Assembly: GCA_021795795.1 (NCBI GenBank)
Contig: JAJYPA010000053.1
Coordinates: 1 to 28,285 of the forward strand
DNA length: 28,285 nucleotides
DNA from: Pseudomonadota bacterium
Lineage (GTDB): Bacteria > Pseudomonadota > Gammaproteobacteria > Halothiobacillales > Halothiobacillaceae
Direction: 5' to 3'
A program made the position numbers and the translations under genes. Each line of letters starts with the position of its first letter. The stretch's first letter is position 1. Shown here in pieces: positions 1 to 8,152 of the stretch. Below the pieces are notes generated by a model. The model worked only from the letters and a program-made list of their open reading frames with translations. It made no database searches and was not told where the DNA came from.

Positions 1-223
1 AAACAAGCAACCCGTCGCGATGGAACAGCGCAGCACACCCGCCCCGCCGCTTGCGGAGCGGGAACGGGGCGCCGGCCCGGTGAATGATCCCGGCGCCCTT
101 CGGCACACCCCCATGATGCGCCAGTAGTGGAGAAAACCGCATTAACCGTTTGTTTACTATACCGTTGTTATAGCGGATTGTCTAAAACGAAACCGTTATC
201 GCCGCCCCTTAACTATTTGATTT
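1..223. other. Non-coding left edge, no gene recognised
   Basis: No convincing reading frame is visible. The first 120 bases are GC-rich and the rest is AT-richer. It lies downstream of the lysozyme fragment and may be decayed phage or chromosomal DNA. Confidence 0.4.
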
Positions 224-503
224 TCACGCCCCGAATCCGCGAGTTTTAGACAGGTTTTCCCACGCATCCTTGGGTATCTCCGCGTTCTGGCCCTCCGTCG
301 TTTCGGCCTCAAAGAGCTCGGGACAGGACACCTGATTTATTGCGGGACGTAACACACGGTCCATATCATGACGCAGCAAGACTGTTGCCTGATCCTTCGA
401 TATACCTTCGGTTATCATGTCGCGACCGTAACCTATCGTCGGATTCCCCTGCACAGTGTAGCCGGGGACGATTTCCTGTCCTGAGCAGTTCGAAAAACTC
501 CCC
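224..503 (-). pseudogene. Phage-type lysozyme (GH24) C-terminal fragment
   Basis: The minus-strand frame ending in TGA at 224-226 contains PTIGYGRDM followed by an ISKDQATVLLRHD stretch. This is the Gly-Tyr-Gly core and following helix of T4/P22-type endolysins, which cleave peptidoglycan during phage release. The segment before TIGYG that normally carries the catalytic Glu is missing, because similarity stops near 500 where the inverted repeat of the IS5-type element begins. The open frame continues into the element, but that part is not lysozyme. The likely cause is IS insertion into a prophage or relic lysis gene. Assignment rests on motif recognition only. Confidence 0.6.
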
Positions 504-1637
504 ATTTCCAGTAAAATGTAGGGAGCCGATCGGAAGGGAGAGCAACCATAGCAGGACTGGTAGGGCAAAGAGGATTCTTCACCGGAGACCGCCGATTGCG
601 GGAACTGGATTTGCTGGGCGACGGCCTGCCGCTGCTCCATCGGCTCATTCCCTGGGAGCGCTTTCGCCCCATTCTGGAGGGTGTGCCGAAGGCCAAGCCC
701 AAAGGGCCTGGAGGGAGAAAGCCCTACGACCGGATACTGCTCTTCAAGATGGTGGTGTTACAGCAACTGCACAATCTCAGCGACGAACAAACCGAATACC
801 AGGTTCGGGATCGCCTCAGTTTTCAGCGTTTCCTGGGGCTTGGGTTGGGGGAAGCCGTACCCGATCACACGACCTTGTCGCTATTCCGTGAATCACTGGC
901 CCAGGCCAAACTGACGGAGCGACTGTTCACGGCCTTCCATGCTTTTCTGCGGGAAACTGGCTAGGCCGCACGGGCCGGGCAAATCATCGACGCGAGTTTT
1001 GTGACGGTTCCCCAGCAACGGATGCACCGGAAGGAGCGGGAACAAGTCAATCAGGGCGGAACGCCCCAGACGTGGCAGGATCAGCCCGCCAAACGCCACC
1101 AGAAAGATACCGATGCTCTCGCTGGACCAAAAAGAATGGCCGCAGTTTCTTCGGATACAAGAACCATATCAACGTGGACAAGCGCCACAAGCTGATTCAT
1201 CAGTACATGGTCACGGATGCCGCTGTGCATGACAGTCAGTGCCTGGAAGCGCTTCAGGACCCGGAGAATCAGGGCGTACAGGTTTTTGCGGACAGCGCCT
1301 ATCGTTCAACGGAAGCGGAGCAAATGCCCTGTCAAAAAGGTTACCGCAGCCGAATCCACGAGAAGGCGCAGCGCAACCGCCCCTTGACCAAGGCCCAGGA
1401 GTTGGCCAACACGCGTCGGTCACACCACCGCGCACGGGTTGAGCACGCCTTTGCCGCCATGGTACAGCAGGGTGGCAAGTTTCTGCGCACCATTGGTATG
1501 GCTCGCGCTGAAGTCAAAATCGGCATGATGAAACTGGTCTATAACATGCGGCGATTTACCTACTTGGTGCAACAATCGGTGACCAAGTAGGGATCCATCC
1601 ATCCAAAGCCCGCGAAAAGGCTAAAAATACTGGAAAT
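504..1637 (+). mobile_element. IS5-type insertion sequence, decayed, about 1.13 kb
   Basis: A 10-base sequence ATTTCCAGTA at 504-513 recurs inverted as TACTGGAAAT at 1628-1637, bracketing a transposase of IS5 type. I take these as the terminal repeats, although similarity beyond the ten bases is poor. No clear target duplication is visible. The element interrupts the lysozyme fragment on its left side. It should be unable to move by itself because its transposase is broken. Confidence 0.6.
548..1590 (+). pseudogene. IS5-family transposase, inactivated
   Basis: The protein resembles IS5-type DDE transposases: an N-terminal part with GRKPYDRILLFKMVVLQQL and LSDEQTEYQVRDRLSFQRFLGL, then the catalytic segments IIDASFV, VFADSAYRS and RVEHAFAAM. 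At least three lesions are visible. The expected start ACC-ATG-GCA reads ATA at 548-550. An in-frame TAG lies at 962-964. A two-base CT duplication near 1110 shifts the frame just before WTKKNGRSFFGYKNHINVD. The final frame stops with TAG at 1588-1590. It differs clearly in sequence from the second IS5-type remnant at 20018-21071. Confidence 0.85.
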
Positions 1638-1792
1638 ATGCGGATAAATTAGAGATAATTTATAAAAATCGCCTGAAAGTGACGAAGAAACGGGATTGTT
1701 CCATTCTCAAGTCGTGAAATTTTTGTTATTCGAAGTGCCCTAGCGTGAGATTTCGCCAAATACACCAAGATCAATAAATCTTACATATCGAA

Positions 1793-2485
1793 CTAATCAA
1801 TCAATAGCATTAGTTCATCCAGTAAAATTACCTGACAATATATATTGTTTATTATTTCCAGCTCTCGTTCGTGCAATTCTTCAGTTGCCGCAGCACAAGC
1901 ATCTTCTATCAATATTACGTCGAAACTTTCATCAGCCAAACTGCGCACAGTAGACGATACACACTGATCTGTAAAAATCCCACAAACGACTACCTGTCTA
2001 ATTTCCATATTACGAAATATCAAACTCAGATTGGTTCCTGTTATTGCCGAATCTGTAGTTTTTGTGACAACTATTTCACTGTGTAGTGGTTTTAGATCAT
2101 CAACAATCTGAGCCTCATCACTCATAAACGGTAACAAAATATTATTAAATCCTGGCCGCTTTTGACTAAGAGAACGATCACGACCATCCTCCGTGAGACA
2201 AGCGATTCGCGCAAAAAACACGGGAAATTTTTTTGCTCTAAAAAAATGCAGCAAGGTTTTTGCATTGGGAATCACTTGGTGTAGTAGCCTGCTCCTGAAA
2301 TCCGCCCACACATTATCTACAGATTTATCAGCATTTTCTGGAGGAGATTCTTCAAGGTATACGTTTTGAATATCAATCACCAGTAAGGCCGTGTGATGCC
2401 AGTCAACCTGCAGATCCGGAATTTCCGCATCAGCATAATAGAAAGATCTATGACGATTTTTCCAATCTAATGGATGTTTATTCAT
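1793..2485 (-). CDS. Isochorismatase-like cysteine hydrolase
   Basis: A 230-residue cytoplasmic hydrolase of the isochorismatase/nicotinamidase superfamily, which uses an Asp-Lys-Cys triad to cleave amides, carbamoyl groups or vinyl ethers. Candidate triad residues are Asp38 (LLVIDIQN), Lys142 (VVTKTTDS) and Cys175 (TDQCVSSTVRSLAD). The start ATG lies five bases after the stop of the upstream dehydrogenase, with a weak GGA purine stretch before it, so the two are probably cotranscribed and perhaps translationally coupled. Possible substrates include a carbamoyl compound such as N-carbamoylsarcosine, a ureide or another amide. The sequence does not decide this. Placement beside nitrogen-scavenging operons suggests ammonia release, which is inference. 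Confidence 0.85.
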   Translation of the reverse strand: MNKHPLDWKNRHRSFYYADAEIPDLQVDWHHTALLVIDIQNVYLEESPPENADKSVDNVWADFRSRLLHQVIPNAKTLLHFFRAKKFPVFFARIACLTEDGRDRSLSQKRPGFNNILLPFMSDEAQIVDDLKPLHSEIVVTKTTDSAITGTNLSLIFRNMEIRQVVVCGIFTDQCVSSTVRSLADESFDVILIEDACAAATEELHERELEIINNIYCQVILLDELMLLID

Positions 2486-2490
2486 GATAC

Positions 2491-3258
2491 TTATTCCATA
2501 GGTTCTAAAGATTCTGGAAGAATTTGTCCACCATCCACTACAATTCCCTGTCCAGTAATATACCCAGCCCGCTCGCTGGCCAGAAATACCACCAAAGCGC
2601 CAATATCAGCAACTTCTCCTAAGCGCTTCATGGGAATGGATTTCGTCATTCTGGCCACATAATCAGTCCCCATTGCCGCTAGCCCCTCGGTCATAATATT
2701 TCCTGGTAGAATCGCATTAACAGAAACACCATATGGCGCCAGTTCCAATGCTGCCGAGCGCATGAATCCTAATTGAGCCGCCTTGGTAGCTCCGTAATGA
2801 GACCATCCGGGAAAGCCAGTGATCGGCCCGGTAATAGATGAAGTAATAATGACTCGACCAGCAGAACTTTTTTTCAACATCGGCAATGCTGCCTGCACCG
2901 TAAAGATAGTCCCTTTAACATTAATGGCGAAGATGTCATCCAAAGTTTCTGGGGTTAGCTCTTCGAGACTCGCTGACGGAAAAATACCAGCATTGGCACA
3001 TACTACGTCAAGCCCCCCAAAATATTCCTGAACACGTTTAACGGCTATTTGCATAGCCGGATAATCCGTTACATCTGCCTCTAGACAAAGGGGTTTAGAT
3101 AGGTTCTGTTTAGCGAACTCAATCTCCAGTCTTGCACTGAAACCATTTGAACGACTGACAATTGCCACATCGTAACCTGCACTAGACAGGGCCATAGCCA
3201 TGCCCTTACCAATTCCACGCCCCCCACCCGTAATCATAGCTACTCGACACTTTGACAT
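2491..3258 (-). CDS. Short-chain dehydrogenase/reductase (SDR)
   Basis: A 255-residue classical SDR acting on an unknown alcohol or carbonyl with NAD(P). It shows the cofactor motif TGGGRGIG at residues 10-17, CANAG near 88-91, the catalytic region ITSSI near 138-142, and Tyr155/Lys159 in HYGATKAA. The ending VDGGQ is typical of the FabG-like group. I chose ATG 3258 rather than an upstream frame opening at 3333, because AGGAA sits seven bases before it and the Rossmann fold starts immediately after. Upstream lies a sigma-54-type promoter with two NtrC-like sites. It is the first gene of a two-gene unit with the cysteine hydrolase. Confidence 0.9.
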   Translation of the reverse strand: MSKCRVAMITGGGRGIGKGMAMALSSAGYDVAIVSRSNGFSARLEIEFAKQNLSKPLCLEADVTDYPAMQIAVKRVQEYFGGLDVVCANAGIFPSASLEELTPETLDDIFAINVKGTIFTVQAALPMLKKSSAGRVIITSSITGPITGFPGWSHYGATKAAQLGFMRSAALELAPYGVSVNAILPGNIMTEGLAAMGTDYVARMTKSIPMKRLGEVADIGALVVFLASERAGYITGQGIVVDGGQILPESLEPME

Positions 3259-3296
3259 TTGTGATTCCTGACATTTCCCATGATATGAGAATTCGA

Positions 3297-3312
3297 AGCA
3301 TAAACTATGCCA
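3297..3312 (-). promoter_or_regulatory. Candidate sigma-54 promoter for SDR/hydrolase
   Basis: The minus strand reads TGGCATAGTTTATGCT, against the consensus TGGCAYR-N4-TTGCW. The invariant GG and GC are correctly ten bases apart, and only the first T of TTGC differs. Transcription would start about 27 bases before the SDR ATG. Confidence 0.65.
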
Positions 3313-3373
3313 ATAAAATTCTTTTCTGGACACTCATCCACGGACATACCGAAGCATCATGGCAGAACAATAA

Positions 3374-3419
3374 GCACTCTTTTGGTGCGTCGATTATAAA
3401 GATCGCACTATTTTAATGC
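3374..3419. promoter_or_regulatory. Two NtrC-like enhancer sites
   Basis: At 3374-3388 the sequence GCAC-TCTTTTG-GTGC is a perfect GCAC-N7-GTGC dyad. At 3405-3419 GCAC-TATTTTA-ATGC is a one-mismatch copy. Their centres are 31 bases apart, about three helical turns, and 65-110 bases upstream of the sigma-54 candidate. This matches how NtrC dimers are usually arrayed. Confidence 0.65.
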
Positions 3420-3444
3420 ACAAAATCCGGGGTGGTGATAGCCA

Positions 3445-3920
3445 GCCAGAACGGCATCGATATCCGCGGCTATGAACCCGTGCGTGCAGGTCGAAGAGGT
3501 TGCCCTCCAGACCCACCTCGTAGTCCTCCCATGTCGCACCATCGACCCCGGGGGCGGCACGGTGCTTAAGCGCCAGGAACGATTCCCTCAGCAGGTCAAC
3601 ACTGACGTGGTGCAGCAGCGTGGTGAACTTCTCCTTCTTCCGCTGCCTGGCAGCGTTCCGTACACGGTCCAGCCCCTGTGACACGCCATCTCGGCTCTGT
3701 GAGTCCATTGCGTGTGCGGTTGTTCCGTGTTTCCCTTGGTCCCGGTCCTTGGCTCAGCCCACTCCGCCGCCGGGCGCCCGGCCTTGTTCGCAGGTTTCAC
3801 AGTTACTATGACCGAGCCTGACTTCTCGGGTCCGTTCATCATTGGCTTCGGCTCCTCGCCTTCCCAATGCGGGCCAGCCCGTACAGCAGCTGGTCAAACC
3901 CGATATCTTCCGGCTCCCCT
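3445..3920 (-). pseudogene. Group II intron remnant with truncated reverse transcriptase
   Basis: Reading leftward, the segment after about 3920 resembles the leader before proteobacterial group II intron ORFs. It is followed at 3842 by MMNGPEKSGSVIVTVKPANK. After a frameshift near 3700 come VRNAARQRKKEKF, HHVSVDLLRESFLALK and APGVDGATWEDYE, the N-terminal (RT0/RT1) part of an LtrA-type maturase. Similarity ends near 3450 after RVHSRGYR, so the remaining reverse transcriptase, the maturase domain and the 3' ribozyme domains V/VI are absent. It cannot splice or move. The exact 5' edge is approximate. Confidence 0.75.
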
Positions 3921-4148
3921 ATTGTAAATCAAAGGGCAATCTTCTACCCATACATCAAACAGGCCGCTCACTTCCAAAAACTCGGCAAAAAAGATCCGTT
4001 GTCCAAAGGGCGTGGCTGCGGATTCCTTGTCCCAGGACACCTGAACCAGGCCCCCCAAGGTGGCGACGATCATGGGCTGTACCACCTCCAGAATAACCTT
4101 TTTCGGGTATTTTTCCTCTTCACCCATAGGGTGAACCTGCATCAGCAA
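3921..4148 (-). pseudogene. DDE transposase N-terminal fragment
   Basis: The minus-strand frame beginning at 4148 encodes KKVILEVVQPMIVATLGGL, followed by a VSWDKESAATPFGQ and FFAEFLEVSGLFDVWVEDCPL stretch. This resembles the N-terminus of a transposase group (IS1380/IS4-like) that usually continues with Tyr-Thr-Ser-Pro-Asn-Ala-Pro. Instead it passes directly into group II intron leader sequence, so the transposase was interrupted or joined there. It begins 17 bases beyond the folD stop. Family assignment is from memory and is tentative; the fragment nature is clear. Confidence 0.55.
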
Positions 4149-4164
4149 GGAAAGCCTAATCCTA

Positions 4165-5073
4165 TCAAATGGATAATCTCATTTCAGCAGGAGTAACTGC
4201 CGGATTTATGTTTATGGGGTTAATGGCCATTCTTAATTCAGCCGATCTTATCGTATTTTCAATGAGCATTGTTACAGTCATTGGCCCCACTCCTCCAGGC
4301 ACTGGAGTGATCCATGAGGCTTTATGTTTCACATTATCAAAATCAACATCACCTGTTATTGATCCATCTATCATCCTATTAATGCCTACGTCAATCACGA
4401 CAACATCATTTTTTACCATATCAGCAGTTATTAGCCCGGGCTTCCCTGCAGCAACAATGAGAACATCAGCCAGTTTTGTATAGAGTGATAAATCATTTGT
4501 TTTTATGTGGCAAACGCTCACAGTTGCATCTTTCTGTAGCAACATCAACGCCATAGGTTTTCCTACGATATTGCTAGCGCCAACAATAACAACATTTTTG
4601 CCAGAGACTTCGATGTTCGCAGTTTCCAGCAATAATTGGACACCATAAGGAGTGCAAGGCGGAAATATCGTACCACCTGCTACCAAGCCACCAATATTGT
4701 ACAAATGGAATCCATCCACATCTTTATTTACCGAAATGCAACCTATTATATTTCGCACGTTTACGTGCTCAGGCAACGGAAGTTGAACTAAGATACCATC
4801 TATTTCATTGGAAACATTTAGCTCTTCTATCAACCCAACCAACTCATGCTCTGATACGGTATTTGGGAAATGAAAAACTTTTGACATGACTCCGCACTCG
4901 TCGCAGGCTTTCGATTTGTTTCTGACGTAGACCTCTGACGCAGGGTCATTTCCGACTAATATAACTGCCAAACCTGGTGCACGGCCATCGTTTTTTAAAC
5001 GTAATGACCTATCAAATAGACTTGCACGGATTTCTTTCGAAAGCGCGCGCCCATCAAGTATTCTGGCGGACAT
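4165..5073 (-). CDS. folD: Methylene-THF dehydrogenase / methenyl-THF cyclohydrolase
   Basis: A 302-residue bifunctional FolD that oxidises 5,10-methylene-THF with NADP and hydrolyses the methenyl form to 10-formyl-THF. Visible family marks are Tyr49 and catalytic Lys53 in YVRNKSKAC, the GILVQLPLP segment, PCTPYGV, the nucleotide site GASNIVGKP near 165, and PVPGGVGPMT near the end. AAGGA lies at good spacing before the ATG. It is the last gene of the methylamine operon, 56 bases after mgsC. Here it would process the one-carbon unit delivered by MgdABCD, with PurU finishing the route. The gene looks AT-richer than mgsC and may have been added separately. A housekeeping folD elsewhere would make this a dedicated copy. 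Confidence 0.95.
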   Translation of the reverse strand: MSARILDGRALSKEIRASLFDRSLRLKNDGRAPGLAVILVGNDPASEVYVRNKSKACDECGVMSKVFHFPNTVSEHELVGLIEELNVSNEIDGILVQLPLPEHVNVRNIIGCISVNKDVDGFHLYNIGGLVAGGTIFPPCTPYGVQLLLETANIEVSGKNVVIVGASNIVGKPMALMLLQKDATVSVCHIKTNDLSLYTKLADVLIVAAGKPGLITADMVKNDVVVIDVGINRMIDGSITGDVDFDNVKHKASWITPVPGGVGPMTVTMLIENTIRSAELRMAINPININPAVTPAEMRLSI

Positions 5074-5129
5074 TTTGTGCTTCCTTTTTTAATATCCAAG
5101 GAACAAAGTGATAATCGCTCTCTACATTC

Positions 5130-6497
5130 TTATTTCATTCCGGCTCCCGGTATCCATTCGGTTCCAGCCAAAGGAATATGAGCCATTGCTGCCGCTTCTA
5201 TGGTGAGCGCTACCAAGTCCTCCCTTTCGAGGTGGTGGACATTATTTTTCCCGCATGCCCTGGCAATAGTCGTAAGCTCCATGTTCAAGGTTTTTAAGTA
5301 GTTTGTTAGACGTTTCGCCCCTATCTCCGGACGAAGTCGCTGTTCGAGAAGCGCATCCTGAGTGGTGATGCCTACCGGACACTGGCCGGTATGACAATGA
5401 TGGCAATATCCGGATTCTGTTCCAATCTTCAAATAATCCCGCGCTGCGGAAATATGCTGCCCGCTAGAATCTATCCAACTCTCACTATTGCAGCCCAACG
5501 CCATAAGCACACCTTGACCAATAGATACCGCATCCGCACCCATTGCTAAGGCCTTCGCAACGTCCGCCCCCGTTCTGATTCCCCCAGAGATGATTAACTG
5601 CACGGTCCCTTTCATATTCATATCTTCAAGGGCATCCACTGCTTGCCGCAGAGCGGCAAGAGTTGGTATACCTATGTGCTCGATAAAGCAGGTTTGAGTT
5701 GCGGCAGTCCCCCCCTGCATGCCATCCACCACAATCACATCCGCGCCAGCGTGCACGGCCAGCTTTACGTCATGATACGTGCGTGTGGCTCCGACTTTGA
5801 CATAAATCGGCTTCTCCCAATCCGTGATTTCTCGCAATTCATGAATTTTGATGGTCAAGTCGTCCGGTCCAGTCCAGTCGGGATGCCGCGAGGCGGAACG
5901 CTGGTCGACACCCGCCGGCAATGTTCTCATTTGTGCGACGCGCGGATTCACCTTTTGCCCCAGGAGCATGCCGCCTCCCCCCGGTTTAGCTCCTTGTCCG
6001 ATAACGACCTCAATAGCATCTGCCCTACGTAAATCATCCGGATTGAAGCCATAGCGCGAAGGCAAACATTGATAGACTAAGACTTTTGATGAATCTCGTT
6101 CCTCCGATGTCATGCCGCCATCTCCCGTGGTAGTCGAAGTGCCCACCTCACTTGCCGCCCGGCCCAGTGCTTCCTTTACATTCGCGGAGAGCGCACCAAA
6201 ACTCATTCCGGCCACGGTAATTGGTATCTCTAATTCCACTGGCCTAGAGGCAAATCGAGTACCTAAAATGGTTTTTGTTGCACACTTTTCTCGATATCCC
6301 TCCAAGGGATAGCGGGTCAGGGATGCTCCGAGAAAGACTAGGTCGTCGAAGTGGGGAACCTTACGTTTAGCACCCAGTCCGCGGATCTCATAGAGACCAT
6401 GCGCCGCGGCACGTTGGATATAATCCAGCGTGTTGCGATCATATCCCGAGGATTCCTCTTTGGAGATTCTTTTATCGCCGTTATGACTTTCGTTCAT
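5130..6497 (-). CDS. mgsC: N-methylglutamate synthase subunit C (FMN / Fe-S)
   Basis: A 455-residue protein matching the FMN-binding synthase domain of glutamate synthase (GlxD/GltB2 type). It should bind FMN and one 3Fe-4S cluster and form N-methylglutamate together with MgsA and MgsB. Marks include the GQGAKPGGGG loop, ISGGIRTGADVAKALAMGAD, and CHHCHTGQC with Cys365, Cys368 and Cys373 as cluster ligands. I chose ATG 6497 because GAGGAG stands six bases before it; that Shine-Dalgarno overlaps the mgsB stop codon, implying coupled translation. An in-frame ATG at 6527 lies inside mgsB and is less likely. The cluster context separates it from ordinary glutamate synthase. Confidence 0.92.
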   Translation of the reverse strand: MNESHNGDKRISKEESSGYDRNTLDYIQRAAAHGLYEIRGLGAKRKVPHFDDLVFLGASLTRYPLEGYREKCATKTILGTRFASRPVELEIPITVAGMSFGALSANVKEALGRAASEVGTSTTTGDGGMTSEERDSSKVLVYQCLPSRYGFNPDDLRRADAIEVVIGQGAKPGGGGMLLGQKVNPRVAQMRTLPAGVDQRSASRHPDWTGPDDLTIKIHELREITDWEKPIYVKVGATRTYHDVKLAVHAGADVIVVDGMQGGTAATQTCFIEHIGIPTLAALRQAVDALEDMNMKGTVQLIISGGIRTGADVAKALAMGADAVSIGQGVLMALGCNSESWIDSSGQHISAARDYLKIGTESGYCHHCHTGQCPVGITTQDALLEQRLRPEIGAKRLTNYLKTLNMELTTIARACGKNNVHHLEREDLVALTIEAAAMAHIPLAGTEWIPGAGMK

Positions 6498-6507
6498 GAT
6501 GTACTCC

Positions 6508-7206
6508 TCAGTATTCCTGGTTAGCATCGGCGTTCCAGTGGTACAAACTTCGAGCCGAAGCGATACGCTTAAAATCGCTTGGCCGGTGCGTGCTAAAACT
6601 TGCCCCTGCCTGATTCAGCAAAGATTCGAGCGCTTGATGATCGTCGACCGTCATATCCTCTACGCGCGCATCGGCACCCAAAGATTTGATATGCCCTTTC
6701 ACATATACTACGGCTTCATAGAGAGAGTCACCCAACGCATCCCCCGCATTCCCACAGATCACTATGCGACCGGCCTGGGCCATAAATGCCGAAAAACTGC
6801 CTACGGATCCGCCCACCACGATATCACCGCCTTTCAACGAAATTCCACAGCGTAAACCCGCGTCACCATCGATAATGAGAAGCCCACCGTGAGCTGAGGC
6901 ACCTGCGGAGTTGGAGGCAAAACCGCGGACATGTACCAGACCACTCATCATATTTTCGGCGACACCCGTACCCGCATTGCCATCAACCAAGACGGAGGCA
7001 TGCTGGTTCATTCCTGCAGCGTAGTATCCCACATGCCCACGAATCTCCACTTGACACTTTACGTTTAGTCCGGCAGCAATATTATGAGCGCCATCAGGAT
7101 TTTCGATAGTGATTTTTGGTGCCGTGCTATTCGCAATTTCGTGATGAAGAAATTTATTGATCTCCCGCACGGAAGTGGTCTGCAGATCAAATTTTATACT
7201 TTCCAT
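6508..7206 (-). CDS. mgsB: N-methylglutamate synthase subunit B (GXGXG domain)
   Basis: A 232-residue protein built of repeated Gly-x-x-Gly-x-Gly turns, for example VDGNAGTGVAENMMSG, IIDGDAGLRCG and VVGGSVGSFSAFMAQ. This is the right-handed beta-helix found at the C-terminus of glutamate synthase large subunits (GlxC/GltB3 type). It has no active site of its own and is structural in the MgsABC complex. The ATG lies inside the end of mgsA (13-base overlap), with AGAGGAG before it, showing tight coupling. The order A-B-C with small overlaps is that of known N-methylglutamate clusters. Confidence 0.92.
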   Translation of the reverse strand: MESIKFDLQTTSVREINKFLHHEIANSTAPKITIENPDGAHNIAAGLNVKCQVEIRGHVGYYAAGMNQHASVLVDGNAGTGVAENMMSGLVHVRGFASNSAGASAHGGLLIIDGDAGLRCGISLKGGDIVVGGSVGSFSAFMAQAGRIVICGNAGDALGDSLYEAVVYVKGHIKSLGADARVEDMTVDDHQALESLLNQAGASFSTHRPSDFKRIASARSLYHWNADANQEY

Positions 7207-8102
7207 ACATACATCTCCTCTGGGGCGGGCTCAAAGATACGCGCTTTCTGTATATCCGGCAGATGGGCCAATGACCGAAACTCTGAAGCGATCGCCACAT
7301 AATCATCCGTCTCTGCCACAACAGCAGGCTTGCAAGCAAAGGGATCGCGGATCAAGGCGAGCTGATTTGCAGTGCCCATGAGCAAAGTAAAGAATCCATC
7401 CAACTCGGTGAAACTTTTTTGTATAGCTTCTTCCAGAGTATCCCCTTCACGCAGTCGCCATTCCAAAAATCGACATGCGGCTTCCGTGTCATTATCAGTA
7501 TCGAAGTGAATACCATGACCTTCCAGCATCCGACGGATGCCATATGGATTAGACAAAGATCCATTGTGCACCAGACAAAAATCCTTTCCTGCGGTGAAAG
7601 GATGAGCACGGTCTGGTGTAACGGCAGACTCTGTAGCCATACGTGTATGGCCAACCAAGTGACTACCCTGTAGCAGGCCTAGACGGTAGCGACTGACCAC
7701 TGCTGCTGGACTCCCCACATCCTTAAATACATCAATGCTATTTCCAGTAGATAAAATATGAATTGCGGGATAATGCTCATGGATCCAATGCTTAACCGGC
7801 TCAGGGTTCCCCACAAACGTCAGTATGCCATGGTTGTCACAGCGATGAATAGTGGACGAGATACCCAAGGTTTCGTCGGCTTGATGTCGCATTCCGGTCC
7901 AGTCAAAATCAGCCCCCTCTGTCGTCAATCCGGCGTACAAGCTTATTTTAATCTGGCCAACGGGAAGTGGCCTGGAGAAAATCGCAAGACCCGCAGAATC
8001 CGGGCCCCGCTCGGTCATACCGATCAGCATAGGCACCATCCACTCACCCAAATGGACGCGTAATGCCTCTTTCTTTATGAGTAATCCGATAATGCCGCAC
8101 AT
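7194..8102 (-). CDS. mgsA: N-methylglutamate synthase subunit A (class II amidotransferase)
   Basis: A 302-residue glutaminase-type domain whose catalytic nucleophile is Cys2, exposed after removal of Met1 (MCGIIGLL). It also shows MTERGPDSAGLA, a VGHTRMATES loop and LVHNGSLSNPYGIRRML, all typical of class II (Ntn) glutamine amidotransferases. In this pathway it would cleave gamma-glutamylmethylamide and channel methylamine to the synthase subunits, in place of glutamine and ammonia. AAGGGG precedes the ATG. It is 50 bases downstream of gmaS. GlxB is the equivalent name in rhizobia. Confidence 0.92.
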   Translation of the reverse strand: MCGIIGLLIKKEALRVHLGEWMVPMLIGMTERGPDSAGLAIFSRPLPVGQIKISLYAGLTTEGADFDWTGMRHQADETLGISSTIHRCDNHGILTFVGNPEPVKHWIHEHYPAIHILSTGNSIDVFKDVGSPAAVVSRYRLGLLQGSHLVGHTRMATESAVTPDRAHPFTAGKDFCLVHNGSLSNPYGIRRMLEGHGIHFDTDNDTEAACRFLEWRLREGDTLEEAIQKSFTELDGFFTLLMGTANQLALIRDPFACKPAVVAETDDYVAIASEFRSLAHLPDIQKARIFEPAPEEMYVWKV

Positions 8103-8152
8103 GATAGTGTTCCCCTTACAAAGTCTCCGATGAATGATTTACAAGCATAAAC

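Noticed and set aside
340..891. Plus-strand open frame of 183 codons
   Set aside because: It overlaps the lysozyme fragment and the IS5 transposase in another frame, has low-complexity Arg/Ser/Pro composition and resembles no family.
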